Positions 33,611-41,985 are shown, counted from the stretch's first letter. The stretch: DNA of 64,000 bases from Chloroflexota bacterium (GCA_021324795.1 JAJPIK010000030.1:1-64000), one strand, 5' to 3'. Program-made: numbers and translations. Notes: generated by a model not told the origin, from the sequence alone.

Positions 33611-34701
33611 AGCTCTCCCTTGAGAAAATCGAGGAATTGCTCCCGAAATACGGCAATGTCAAAGCGCGAGCGAACGTGCTGGCGGATGCACTGAGAATCG
33701 TAGGCTCGGTAATCGAAATGCTCCAGCGCCTCGACGAGCGAATCAGCGGTTTGTTCTGGAAAGAAGGTCCCGGTTTTCCCTTCGATGATCGTTTCCATCG
33801 TTCCGCCCCGGCCAAGCGCAATCACCGGCCGGCCAGCGGCTTGTGTTTCGACCGGTGTGAGGCCGAGGTCTTCCTCACCGGGGAAGATCAGTGCGCGGCA
33901 GCGTGCGTACATCTGCCGCAACGTCACTTCGTCGACCTTGCCAAGGAACTCGATCGTTGGACCGGCAATACGTTCGAGAGCGGCTCGGGAGCGTCCCGTC
34001 CCGACAATCTTGAGTGGTAGCTTCAGTCGATTGCACGCTTCGATCGCGAGATCAATCCGCTTGTAAGGGATGAGACGTGAGACAACGAGAAAGTAGTCGT
34101 CGACCTCATCGCTGGTGGGAAACGAATCAACTTCGATGGCCGGGTAGATCAATGCCGAGGGACGGCCGTAGCAGCGACGAATACGTTCTTGAATAACCTG
34201 GGATATGGCAACAAATCTGCCAACGCGCTTCGATGCGACGTAGTCCCAGCGCTTGAGAAAGGGCACCGTCGCACTCAAGCCAAGGCGAGTAAGCCGTCCC
34301 ACCCCTTCCAAACGAACGTATTGGTCGAAAGTCCAGAGAAAACGCGGGGGGCTCAGGCAATATGAGACGTGCTTCCCCGGCGGGCTGACCCGTACCCCAT
34401 GGCTAAAGCCGCTCGAAAGACTAAGTACCAAGTCGTAGCCGCGAAAATCAAACGACTCGAATGCCATGGGGTAGAGAAAAAGCATGAGCTGGTGATGCGA
34501 ACGAGAGAGCGGAACACGCTGGAGAAAGCTGGTGCGAATGTCCCAGCGCTGGTATTCGGCCGGGAATACGCGTGGATCGAACATCGACGTGTAAATCGGT
34601 GCTTTGGGAAATAGACCGTGCAAATGTTCGAGGACCCGCTCGGCACCGCCGTACTGATTCAGCCAGGAATGGACAATCGCGACCCGCCCCGGCACCTTCA
34701 T
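33598..34701 (-). CDS. GT4-family glycosyltransferase
   Basis: The 367-aa GT-B enzyme has an N-terminal domain opening VAIVHSWLNQYGGAERVLEHL and a C-terminal nucleotide-sugar domain with VVSRLIPYKRIDLAIEA and the E-x7-E motif EEDLGLTPVE. It probably adds a sugar during surface polysaccharide or glycolipid synthesis. The start is uncertain: ATG 34701 begins at the first strand but has a weak SD, and the frame stays open to a TTG at 34770. Confidence 0.87.
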   Translation of the reverse strand: MKVPGRVAIVHSWLNQYGGAERVLEHLHGLFPKAPIYTSMFDPRVFPAEYQRWDIRTSFLQRVPLSRSHHQLMLFLYPMAFESFDFRGYDLVLSLSSGFSHGVRVSPPGKHVSYCLSPPRFLWTFDQYVRLEGVGRLTRLGLSATVPFLKRWDYVASKRVGRFVAISQVIQERIRRCYGRPSALIYPAIEVDSFPTSDEVDDYFLVVSRLIPYKRIDLAIEACNRLKLPLKIVGTGRSRAALERIAGPTIEFLGKVDEVTLRQMYARCRALIFPGEEDLGLTPVETQAAGRPVIALGRGGTMETIIEGKTGTFFPEQTADSLVEALEHFDYRAYDSQCIRQHVRSRFDIAVFREQFLDFLKGELCTS

Positions 34702-34802
34702 TCTCTTCGCTACCAACCAATCTTCCAGTTTTCCACCTCGACATGGTTGCTGTTTGCCAATGGTCCCCAACCAAAGAGCCGATTATACCACCCAACAGCC
34801 AC

Positions 34803-35960
34803 TCAGCGCACCACGACAGCTTGGAGATTTGCTTCTCGCCGCGGTGACGGTATGAGCAGTGAGGCAATGAGCGACCCGCTGATGAAACAAGCGCCAAGCA
34901 AGAACGGAATTTCGAAGCCAAACGCGTTCCAAAGCGCTCCACCGAGAATAGGAACCACCAAGGCCGGCACGTGCATCACCGTGACACCGGTCGCGAGACT
35001 GGGGCGTACGTCTTTGGGGTCGGCAACTTTCTTCAAATACGTGTTTACCCCGATTTCGCAGAGAAGGACCAAATTGTAAATGACGTAAAGACCAATCGCT
35101 GCCGTCGTGTCATGCCACCAGGCAAACCCAAGGAAGCTAAACAGCATGACCATGTAACCAGTGAACATGACCGGGCGTTCGCCAAAGCGATCGATCAACC
35201 GCCCAATCGGTGGCGAAAGAACCAAGCTACCAATTGCATTAATGATAAAGAGCACGGTGATCGCTTGGACGGCCAAGTGATATACCTGCACGAGGAGGAA
35301 AACGCCAAACGCCTGAAAGAGTTCGAAGCGACAACCCTCGAGAAAATTTAAAACGTAGAAAAGTCGATAGCGACGACGCACGACCGCACGCTGAGGGGAG
35401 CGATGGACCAAATGGTTGGGAAACCGCGTAATGATAACCGCGCCGAGGAGCATCGCCACGCCCGAAATCGCGAACGCGGTACGAAAGCCGATTGCCCCAA
35501 TTCCGATCAGAACCCCCAACATTCCAATCAGGCCAGCAAGGAAACCAACCGCTTGAAGATCTCCAAGCGTTTTCCCGGCGTCGTCTTCTTTCGCCACCGC
35601 CAGACCGAATGCGCTGTTCAGGGTTATCCACAGATGAAATCCGCTACTTGCGATGAGTACTCCAGGGAGTAAGCCGAGAAACGATTGTGCTAAGCCATAA
35701 GCGTAATACCCTACCGCCATGATGAGGAAACAGACACTCGCTAGGCGGGACGGTGCAAAGCGCATGGTCAAGGCCGCCACCAACATCGTCAAAAAACCGG
35801 GCGTTTCGCGGGCGGTAATGAGTAACCCCATCTGGTCTGGTCGCAGACCGAGAACATCAACCCAGAAATTGTTCTGAATTGTGCGGCTGACGCCTAATGA
35901 AAAATTGTAGGAAAAGATCGCCGTTGCCAGGATAAAAAAAGGAATAGATCGTTTGAACAT
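34803..35960 (-). CDS. MFS transporter
   Basis: The 385-aa product has twelve predicted TM helices and a loop RLIDRFGERPVMF between TM 8 and 9 typical of the major facilitator superfamily. The substrate is not apparent. AAGGAT lies before the ATG. It is upstream of the GT4 and epimerase pair on the same strand, which may mean joint expression, but the 101-nt gap leaves this open. Confidence 0.85.
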   Translation of the reverse strand: MFKRSIPFFILATAIFSYNFSLGVSRTIQNNFWVDVLGLRPDQMGLLITARETPGFLTMLVAALTMRFAPSRLASVCFLIMAVGYYAYGLAQSFLGLLPGVLIASSGFHLWITLNSAFGLAVAKEDDAGKTLGDLQAVGFLAGLIGMLGVLIGIGAIGFRTAFAISGVAMLLGAVIITRFPNHLVHRSPQRAVVRRRYRLFYVLNFLEGCRFELFQAFGVFLLVQVYHLAVQAITVLFIINAIGSLVLSPPIGRLIDRFGERPVMFTGYMVMLFSFLGFAWWHDTTAAIGLYVIYNLVLLCEIGVNTYLKKVADPKDVRPSLATGVTVMHVPALVVPILGGALWNAFGFEIPFLLGACFISGSLIASLLIPSPRREANLQAVVVR

Positions 35961-36041
35961 CGCTCAGATCCTTCCTCACTCCTCCCAGGCGGTAAGGGCG
36001 TAGTAGGAGTTAACCATGGCCGGCATCAACCAGCTCGCTTA

Positions 36042-37589
36042 CTACTCCATCGGTATCGCGGGCGGAGCGCCCTCCGGGCGTTGACTCGGCTTATCGGCTC
36101 CCGAAGCAAAAACCCACCAGCCGACAATTGTCAATGCACAGATGATAGCTGACAGGCGCAGCGCCGCGTGGAGGCCATCGACGAAATCCGCCGCGATTCG
36201 CGGGGACAGATGGACTGATTCGCCGAGGAAAAGGGCCGTTTGTGCGTCGGCGGGCACCGCGGCGGCGGCAATCGCCAAAGACAGGGCATAGCTGACGACC
36301 ATGCCGGTGTTGCGCCATGTCGCGAGCGTCGCCGCGGCCACGCCTAAACGGTTTGGAGGTGCTGCGCCCATTGCAGCACTCGTCGTCGGTGCCCAAAAGA
36401 GGCCTCCGCCGAGGCCAACAAGCAGGAGACCGGCAGTCACATGGAGGTAACTTGAGCCAACTTGAAGCGTACTCAAGACAATTAATCCCAGCGTCTGGAA
36501 GGCCATGCCGATGGCGACTGGTCGGCGTGATCCCATATTGTCCGACAGCTTTCCGCCAATTGGTCCCATCACCGAACTCATGACCGAAAGCGGAACTAAT
36601 GCGAGCGCGGCAGTGAGCGGACTCTGTCCCTGCACGACTTCGAGGTAATAGACCACCAGAAAGTTAACCGAGAACATTGCCAGCGCTTGCAAAGTCGTCG
36701 TCACGATCGTCGTGCTGAACACTTGGTCAGCAAATAGGCCAAAGTCGAGCACGGGATGGACCACCCGCCGATTCCAAACGTAGAAAGCCACGCCGAAGAT
36801 GACAGTCAGAACGAGCAATCCACTAATAATCGGGGACGTCCACCCCAACGCAATCGCCTGATTTAACGCCAGGAGTAATGCAACGAGTGACGCACTAAAG
36901 AAAAGTGCTCCGGCCACGTCGAACTTCTCGCCCTCGCTTCGACTTGATACGTCACGCAGCAGCAAGAGCGCAGCGATTGTCCCTACGACACCAACCGGCA
37001 AGTTGACCCAGAAGATCCAGCGCCAGGATGCTTCGGTCAAGATCAAGCCGCCCAGCAAAGGTCCAGCGATACTACCGAGGGCCCAGACCACCGAGTTGAG
37101 TCCCATCGCCTGGCCACGCTCTTCCGCTGGGAAGGCCTCGGTGATGATTGCCATGCTGTTAGCGAGGAGCATCGCGCCACCAACTCCCTGGACCACCCGA
37201 AAGATGATCAACTGGAGATCAGTCGTGGAGAGACCACAGAGCACCGAGCCGATGGTGAAGACGACAAAACCAGCATTGAACATGCGAACGCGACCGAACA
37301 TATCTGCCAGACGACCGAACGTCAATAAGGCGACTGTGCTTGTCAAGCTGTAGCCCATGAGGACCCAGATCATGCTGACCAATCCAGCGTTGAGATCGGC
37401 CATCATCGGCGGCAACGCGAGCACGACGATGGTCGAGTCAATCGCGAACATGAAGGCACCCAGCGTCGTCACCGCTAAGGCGATCCACTTGTATTCGATC
37501 CCAAGCATCCGCCCGTGACCGGAGCGAGTCCGGCTCGCAGTCGCACCCTGGATGGCTGGTCTTGACCCCGAGCCAGATTTGAGTTTCAT
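36042..37589 (-). CDS. DHA2-family (14-TM) MFS drug exporter, EmrB/QacA-like
   Basis: The 515-aa product has about 14 TM helices. Motif D1 (LGAFMFAIDSTIVVLALP) lies in TM1, the loop LADMFGRVRMF after TM2, and motif C (GSIAGPLLGGLI) in TM5, as in DHA2 drug:H+ antiporters. The start at 37589 has AAGGAG 6 nt upstream. It is divergent from the SDR with the structured leader. No regulator is adjacent. Confidence 0.88.
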   Translation of the reverse strand: MKLKSGSGSRPAIQGATASRTRSGHGRMLGIEYKWIALAVTTLGAFMFAIDSTIVVLALPPMMADLNAGLVSMIWVLMGYSLTSTVALLTFGRLADMFGRVRMFNAGFVVFTIGSVLCGLSTTDLQLIIFRVVQGVGGAMLLANSMAIITEAFPAEERGQAMGLNSVVWALGSIAGPLLGGLILTEASWRWIFWVNLPVGVVGTIAALLLLRDVSSRSEGEKFDVAGALFFSASLVALLLALNQAIALGWTSPIISGLLVLTVIFGVAFYVWNRRVVHPVLDFGLFADQVFSTTIVTTTLQALAMFSVNFLVVYYLEVVQGQSPLTAALALVPLSVMSSVMGPIGGKLSDNMGSRRPVAIGMAFQTLGLIVLSTLQVGSSYLHVTAGLLLVGLGGGLFWAPTTSAAMGAAPPNRLGVAAATLATWRNTGMVVSYALSLAIAAAAVPADAQTALFLGESVHLSPRIAADFVDGLHAALRLSAIICALTIVGWWVFASGADKPSQRPEGAPPAIPME

Positions 37590-37803
37590 CCGGCGCTCCT
37601 TGCTATTGTCTGAGGTCGAGTCTCCTTCGATCACGCCGTTAACTCGCCCTCGTGGCAACTCACACTATTCTACTGACCTCGCCGGAAGCGTGCCAGCAAT
37701 ATTGCGCAATCAGGGATGAATTGAGCCGAAAAGCGAATAGGAGCCTCGTCCTGCTCCAAAAATGTGCTGATCCGATGCGGCCGCGAGGTACTCAAAGGGT
37801 CTC

Positions 37804-37832
37804 TTGAATTGTCAGAAAGGAAAGGGCACAAT
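37804..37832 (+). promoter_or_regulatory. sigma-70-type promoter of the SDR gene with structured leader
   Basis: TTGAAT (37804-37809), a 17-nt spacer and CACAAT (37827-37832) would start transcription near 37840, giving a leader of about 118 nt. Confidence 0.55.
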
Positions 37833-37854
37833 CCTGGGGTCAGAACTGTACGTA

Positions 37855-37940
37855 GCCCAGTATGGCTAAGTGGGCAACCGCTGTAAGTGGAAAATGGCAG
37901 CGAGCTCGTATGCCGTCGGCCATGGTCAACGGCATACGAG
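37855..37940 (+). promoter_or_regulatory. Three consecutive hairpins in the SDR leader
   Basis: Hairpin 1 pairs GCCCA (37855-37859) with TGGGC (37871-37875). Hairpin 2 pairs CGCTG (37879-37883) with CAGCG (37898-37902). Hairpin 3 is a perfect 12-bp stem, CTCGTATGCCGT (37905-37916) with ACGGCATACGAG (37929-37940), and ends 6-8 nt before the SD GAGGAGG. The arrangement suggests control of translation or a DNA operator. It matches no riboswitch I can name. Confidence 0.5.
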
Positions 37941-37958
37941 AATTCCAGAGGAGGATCC

Positions 37959-38738
37959 ATGTTACCCTTCACCCCCGGGAAGGTCATATTGATCACTGGC
38001 GCAGCGCTCGGTCTCGGACGGGCGACTGCAAAGCTACTTGCACCAGTCGGTGCCCGACTCGTTCTCGTAGACCGTGACGGCGAGGGCGTGCGTCGCACCG
38101 CCGCCGAGCTGGGAATCGGCGACCGAGCAATCGGCCTCGAAGTCAACGTGCTTGACTGGGAACAGGTCCAAGCCATGGTCACCACGGCAGTGCACCGCTT
38201 TGATCGCCTTGACGGCCTGGTGAACACGGTCGGTGGATCTAGCGGTCATGGCGTGCGGGGTGCACGCTCAATTGAAGAACTCGATTTGGCCGATTGGGAT
38301 CGCACCTTTGATTTGAACGTAAAGAGCGTTTTTTATTGCTGCCGCGCGGCGATTCCAGCTCTGCGAGCCGCCGGCGGCGGACGGATCGTGAATACGTCGT
38401 CAGTCGCCGGACGAAGTCAGAGTCAGCTTGGTGGGCCGCAGTACGCCGCAGCGAAAGCAGCGGTCGTCGGCTTCACGCGTCAGCTCGCGTTCCAACTCGC
38501 CAAAGATAACATCACGGTGAACGCGGTAGCCCCCGGGCCGACCTTAAGCGAGCGAGTGTCGGCAATTTGGGACAAGCGGCCGGACGAAGAAAGACAAGAG
38601 ATCCTCTCACGCATCCCGGCCGGACGATTGGGCGAGGTCGACGAGCTAGCAGGCGCCGTGGTTTACTTTTTGAGCGACCTCGCCGGCTACGTGACCGGCC
38701 ACACGCTAGACGTGAACGGTGGCCTGTATATGGATTGA
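37959..38738 (+). CDS. SDR family oxidoreductase
   Basis: The 259-aa classical SDR has TGAALGLGRATA, VNTVGGSSG, catalytic Ser in NTSSVAGRSQ, YAAAK, and a normal tail GHTLDVNGG. Residue Asp (LVDRDG) at the end of strand 2 points to NAD. The start at 37959 has GAGGAGG 4 nt upstream; the longer frame to 37887 would run through the leader hairpins. The substrate is unknown. A hairpin leader suggests it is regulated after transcription starts. Confidence 0.88.
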   Translation: MLPFTPGKVILITGAALGLGRATAKLLAPVGARLVLVDRDGEGVRRTAAELGIGDRAIGLEVNVLDWEQVQAMVTTAVHRFDRLDGLVNTVGGSSGHGVRGARSIEELDLADWDRTFDLNVKSVFYCCRAAIPALRAAGGGRIVNTSSVAGRSQSQLGGPQYAAAKAAVVGFTRQLAFQLAKDNITVNAVAPGPTLSERVSAIWDKRPDEERQEILSRIPAGRLGEVDELAGAVVYFLSDLAGYVTGHTLDVNGGLYMD

Positions 38739-38801
38739 GAGATTATCGAAGGTGCGGGCTCTCTACCTACACAATTCACGACTAAAGTAGTCGAGAAATT
38801 C

Positions 38802-38830
38802 TTGACTCGTCTGGAGTGCCATGCTATTTT
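38802..38830 (+). promoter_or_regulatory. sigma-70-type promoter of the cysteine operon
   Basis: TTGACT (38802-38807), a 17-nt spacer and TATTTT (38825-38830) lie upstream of cysK, placing the start near 38838, at the inverted repeat described next. A 5-bp hairpin CGACT/AGTCG (38779-38793) precedes the -35 box. Confidence 0.65.
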
Positions 38831-38837
38831 CTTTATG

Positions 38838-38852
38838 AAAGTGGTCAACTTT
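38838..38852 (+). promoter_or_regulatory. Candidate operator (inverted repeat) at the cysK transcription start
   Basis: AAAGT (38838-38842) and its inverse ACTTT (38848-38852) flank 5 nt just after the -10 box. A repressor here would block initiation. The Rrf2-type regulator encoded in the same operon is the natural candidate ligand, by inference only. Confidence 0.4.
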
Positions 38853-38882
38853 ATCGAGAATGCGCCCGTTGGGGGGAACTAA

Positions 38883-39803
38883 GTGAGCCGGATCGTCGAT
38901 AACGTGCTGGCTTTGATTGGTGACAGTCCGCTGGTTCGCCTGAACCGCGTGGTTGGCGAGGGAACGGCGACGGTCCTTGGCAAGCTCGAAGCTCAGAATC
39001 CGGCGGGCAGCGTCAAAGATCGCATTGCCATCGCCATGATCGATGAGGCCGAGCGCACGGGGAAGCTGAGCCCTGGCGCGACGATTGTCGAGCCAACCAG
39101 CGGCAATACCGGCATTGGCCTCGCGATGGTCGCCGCGGTTCGCGGTTACCATTTGATCCTGACAATGCCGGACGATATGTCGATTGAGCGCCGCACCTTG
39201 CTATCATTGTACGGAGCGGAGCTTTTGCTTACGCCGGCCATCGAGGGGATGTCCGGGGCAGTATACGCGGCCGAAGAACTCGTCCGCAAACGCGGCTATT
39301 TCATGCCGCAACAGTTCATGAATGCCATGAATCCAGAGATTCACCGACGGACGACCGCCCGCGAGATTCTCGAAGCTACCGATGGCCAGATCGACGCCTT
39401 CGTCGCCGGGGTCGGCACGGGCGGAACGATCACCGGTGTCGGCGAAGTTCTCAAAGCGTTTCGCCGAGACATCCGAATCGTCGCGGTCGAGCCGAAACGG
39501 GCGGCAGTGCTCAGCGGTGGCCGACCTTCGCCCCACGCCATTCAAGGAATCGGGGCCGGGTTTGTCCCCGGCGTGCTGAATCGATCGGTTATTGATCGCG
39601 TTTTGACAATCGCCGACGAAGAGGCGATCACGATGACGAAGAATTTGATTCGGCAAGAGGGATTACTCGTCGGGATTTCGGCAGGCGCAAACGTACAGGG
39701 GGCGATTACCATCGCGCGTGAGCTTGGTCCCGGACACACCGTAGTGACGATTCTTCCTGATACCGGTGAGCGTTATCTCAGCACATTTCAAGCATCGCGC
39801 TAA
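38883..39803 (+). CDS. cysK: Cysteine synthase, PLP-dependent
   Basis: The 306-aa fold type II PLP enzyme has the PLP Lys in NPAGSVKDR, the substrate loop EPTSGNTGIGLA, the phosphate-binding VGTGGTITG and the OASS-type segment IQGIGAGFVPGVLN. It makes cysteine from activated serine and sulfide or a protein thiocarboxylate. Motifs look like CysK, but the CysO/Mec neighbours suggest a CysM-like role using thiocarboxylated CysO. The GTG start is preceded by GGGGGA. It is the first gene of the cysteine operon. Confidence 0.92.
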   Translation: MSRIVDNVLALIGDSPLVRLNRVVGEGTATVLGKLEAQNPAGSVKDRIAIAMIDEAERTGKLSPGATIVEPTSGNTGIGLAMVAAVRGYHLILTMPDDMSIERRTLLSLYGAELLLTPAIEGMSGAVYAAEELVRKRGYFMPQQFMNAMNPEIHRRTTAREILEATDGQIDAFVAGVGTGGTITGVGEVLKAFRRDIRIVAVEPKRAAVLSGGRPSPHAIQGIGAGFVPGVLNRSVIDRVLTIADEEAITMTKNLIRQEGLLVGISAGANVQGAITIARELGPGHTVVTILPDTGERYLSTFQASR

Positions 39804-39837
39804 TTATTTGGCTAATCATCTGGCTCGGTAATCGATT

Positions 39838-40110
39838 ATGCCCATTCGAGTCTACATCCCTACACCTTATCGCGAGCTCACGGCCGGCCTGGGTCACGTA
39901 ACCGCAGACGGGGAGACGATCAAGGCACTGATTATCGATCTTGACCGTCGCTATCCTGGAATACGAGAGCGGATTTGCGAGAACGGGGCGGTCCGTCAGC
40001 ACGTGAACGTATTCGTGAATGGTTTGGAAATGCGTTCGCTCCAAAATGAAGCGACGCCTCTGCAGGAAGGTGACGAAGTTGCTTTCATACCCGCCCTCGC
40101 CGGCGGATAA
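39838..40110 (+). CDS. cysO: CysO-like ubiquitin-fold sulfur carrier
   Basis: The 90-aa beta-grasp protein of the ThiS/MoaD type has VNVFVNGLEMRSL and PLQEGDEVAFIPALAGG, ending in the Gly-Gly needed for adenylation and thiocarboxylation. Between cysK and mec it matches CysO, which carries sulfur as a C-terminal thiocarboxylate for cysteine synthesis. The operon's MoeB-like E1 is the likely activating enzyme. Confidence 0.88.
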   Translation: MPIRVYIPTPYRELTAGLGHVTADGETIKALIIDLDRRYPGIRERICENGAVRQHVNVFVNGLEMRSLQNEATPLQEGDEVAFIPALAGG

Positions 40111-40138
40111 ATCCTCCAGCGGCCCTGGGGTCGGGCGG

Positions 40139-40180
40139 GAGATTCTTCGTCACTTCGCTTCCCAGTGCGACAAAGGGCGG
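40139..40180 (+). repeat. Partial GATTCTTCG repeat (copy R2)
   Basis: GAGATTCTTCGTCACTTCGC with CCCAGTGCGACAAAGGGCGGCGG is a degraded half of the palindrome seen complete at 13356 and 61487. It lies between cysO and mec without disturbing either. Confidence 0.6.
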
Positions 40181-40214
40181 CGGTAGGATAAATTAACCTT
40201 TGACGAGGATATTG

Positions 40215-40613
40215 GTGATCGAGATTACTCAGGCACACCGAGACGAGATCATTGCCCACGCTTTCGAGGACGCTCCCAATGAATGTTGCGGACTACTGTT
40301 CGGCAATGGCTCGACTGCGGTGCGACTTCAGCGCATGGAAAACGTCGAACACAGTCCGCTGAATTACCGCGTCGATAGCCGCCAATTGTTCGAAGCGTTC
40401 GAAGCAATGGATCAGCAAGGACTGGAGCTAGTTGGCATCTATCATTCTCACACCCACTCGCCTGCCTATCCTTCTCGTACTGACATCTCCTTAGCAGGTT
40501 ATCCCGATGCGCACTATTTGATCGTTTCGCTCGCTAATCCTGAGCAACCTGAATTGCGCGCTTTTAAGATTGTGAATGGGAAGGTGAGCGAAGAGGAGGT
40601 AATAGTACGGTAA
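40215..40613 (+). CDS. mec: Mec-type JAMM metallopeptidase (CysO-cysteine peptidase)
   Basis: The product of about 132 aa has the JAB1/MPN+ zinc site: Glu in PNECCG, then HSHTHSPAYPSRTD (HxHx7Sx2D). In the CysO pathway this enzyme cuts cysteine from the C-terminus of CysO-Cys. GTG 40215 has GAGG 6 nt upstream; a TTG at 40200 is the alternative. Its 3' end carries the strong SD for the next gene and overlaps its start. Confidence 0.88.
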   Translation: MIEITQAHRDEIIAHAFEDAPNECCGLLFGNGSTAVRLQRMENVEHSPLNYRVDSRQLFEAFEAMDQQGLELVGIYHSHTHSPAYPSRTDISLAGYPDAHYLIVSLANPEQPELRAFKIVNGKVSEEEVIVR

Positions 40614-41032
40614 AGATCTCTACTCGGACCGAATATGGCATTCGGGCGATGCTCGAGCTCGCGCAGCAACATGGCCAAGGTCCGGTGCAGAGCCACGAAA
40701 TCGCGGCACGCCAGGACATTCCGGAGCCATACTTGAATCAGTTATTGACTCAGCTACGGAAAGCCGGATTGATTGTCAGCCGACGCGGGCCCGGCGGTGG
40801 GCATTACCTGGCACGGCCAGCGAGTGAAATTACGGTCGCCGAGTTGATTGTTGCTCTCGAAGGATCACTTTGGCCAGTGGATGAAGGAAATGAACCACGC
40901 CGGTCGACCTGTTATGCACTGCGGGAGCTTTGGCAGGAGCTGAGCAAAGAGACTGAGCGCATCTTACGCTCACACACCCTTGCCGACTTACTCGATCGTG
41001 AGCATCGGCGCGCATTTATTTACCATATCTGA
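40610..41032 (+). CDS. Rrf2-family transcriptional regulator with a non-standard start codon
   Basis: The winged-helix regulator is of the Rrf2 family (CymR/IscR relatives). The N-terminus reads KISTRTEYGIRAMLELAQ, followed by the recognition helix region EPYLNQLLTQLRKAGLI and SRRGPGGGHYLARP. The family N-terminus M-KISTR falls on a GTA codon (40610) or the preceding ACG (40607). No ATG, GTG or TTG is in frame before ATG 40649, which would delete the first helix. GAGGAGG lies at 40593-40599, well placed for either. Only one Cys is present, so it probably has no Fe-S cluster. It likely represses the cysteine operon. Confidence 0.82.
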   Translation, partial: VKISTRTEYGIRAMLELAQQHGQGPVQSHEIAARQDIPEPYLNQLLTQLRKAGLIVSRRGPGGGHYLARPASEITVAELIVALEGSLWPVDEGNEPRRSTCYALRELWQELSKETERILRSHTLADLLDREHRRAFIYHI

Positions 41033-41057
41033 GAATTGGGAGCGGAGGCAATAGATT

Positions 41058-41891
41058 ATGCCCGTTCAAACCTTTACTGAAGAGCAAGTTCGCCGTTATC
41101 ATCGGCACTTGATCATGCCCCAGGTCGGCAGCCGGGGGCAGAAAGCGCTCCTCAACGCAAAAGTGCTGTTGATTGGCGCCGGCGGTCTGGGCTCGCCAGC
41201 CGCGCTCTACATGGCCGCCGCTGGTGTTGGCACGCTCGGTATTGTCGACTTTGATACGGTTGACCTGTCGAATCTGCAGCGCCAGGTTCTTCACCGCACA
41301 AGCACGGTCGGGATGCTCAAGGTCGATTCCGCCGAGCAGACGATCCATGACATCAATCCAGACGTCAATGTCATCAAGATTCCGGTCGCGTTACGTTCAG
41401 AGAACGCATTCGACATCTTCAAGGATTACGACATTATCGTCGACGGAACCGACAATTTCCCAACGCGCTATCTGACCAACGACGCCGCGGTGATGACTGG
41501 CAAAACCGTTGTCCACGGCAGCATTTTCCAGTTTGATGGGCAGGTAACTGTGTTTAAGCCCGGCGCGGGTCCATGCTATCGTTGCCTCTTCCCTGCCCCT
41601 CCCCCTCCCGGCGCCGTACCCAACTGCGCAGAGGCGGGGGTTCTCGGAGTGCTCCCCGGCATCGTCGGCTCGATCCAAGCCGTCGAGGCGATCAAACTCA
41701 TTCTTGGTCAGGGAGAGCCACTCATTGGTCGCTTGTTGATCTTCGACGCCCTGGCGATGGAGTTTTCTGAAGTCAAGATTCGTCGCGACCCCGCTTGCCC
41801 GGTCTGTGGCGACCATCCGACGATCCAAGAGTTGATCGACTACGAGCAATTCTGTGGCCTACCGCCGCGTGAGGCAGTCGGCGCTCATTGA
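41058..41891 (+). CDS. moeB: MoeB/MoeZ-type E1-like adenylyltransferase
   Basis: The 277-aa product activates the Gly-Gly tail of a sulfur carrier with ATP. It has the ThiF nucleotide motif IGAGGLGSPAALYMAAAG, the DFDTVDLSNLQRQ motif with catalytic Arg, active-site Cys in PNCAEAGVLG, and zinc knuckles CYRC and CPVC. The C-terminal rhodanese domain of MoeZ is absent, so sulfur must come from another donor. Its place in the cysK-cysO-mec-rrf2 operon makes CysO the likely substrate, though molybdopterin synthesis may also be served. Confidence 0.9.
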   Translation: MPVQTFTEEQVRRYHRHLIMPQVGSRGQKALLNAKVLLIGAGGLGSPAALYMAAAGVGTLGIVDFDTVDLSNLQRQVLHRTSTVGMLKVDSAEQTIHDINPDVNVIKIPVALRSENAFDIFKDYDIIVDGTDNFPTRYLTNDAAVMTGKTVVHGSIFQFDGQVTVFKPGAGPCYRCLFPAPPPPGAVPNCAEAGVLGVLPGIVGSIQAVEAIKLILGQGEPLIGRLLIFDALAMEFSEVKIRRDPACPVCGDHPTIQELIDYEQFCGLPPREAVGAH

Positions 41892-41904
41892 GAGATTGCC
41901 TGGA

Positions 41905-41985
41905 CCACGAAAGGCACGAAGCGTCCTGGTGAGACGCCCTGCTTCCGCGTTTTTCGCGTCATTTCGCGACTTTCGGGGTCCCAGT
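41905..41985 (+). repeat. ACCACGAAAG palindromic intergenic repeat
   Basis: The segment starts GGACCACGAAAGGCACGAAG and ends with the near-inverse CGACTTTCGGGGTCC, with TTTTTCGCGTCATTTCGCG between. It lies in the gap between the convergent moeB-like and sugar-dehydrogenase genes and could also end transcription. Confidence 0.55.

Larger units (their letters stand above)
37590..37958. other. Divergent intergenic region between the exporter and the SDR
   Basis: The 369-nt gap holds a promoter and hairpin-rich leader for the SDR (37804-37958). The left 200 nt, upstream of the exporter, show no clear promoter pair or repeat. Confidence 0.6.

Noticed and set aside
35623..35631. A perfect DnaA box TTATCCACA
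   Set aside because: It is single and lies within the MFS coding region, with no cluster or AT-rich stretch, so it is not an origin.
37855..37940. Hairpin cluster as a possible tRNA-like cloverleaf
   Set aside because: There is no acceptor stem, T-arm GTTCGA or anticodon arm; the stems are serial.
37670..38227. A 185-codon open frame on the minus strand
   Set aside because: It overlaps the SDR gene and its leader in antisense; the SDR has clear motifs and an SD, and this frame shows no family pattern.
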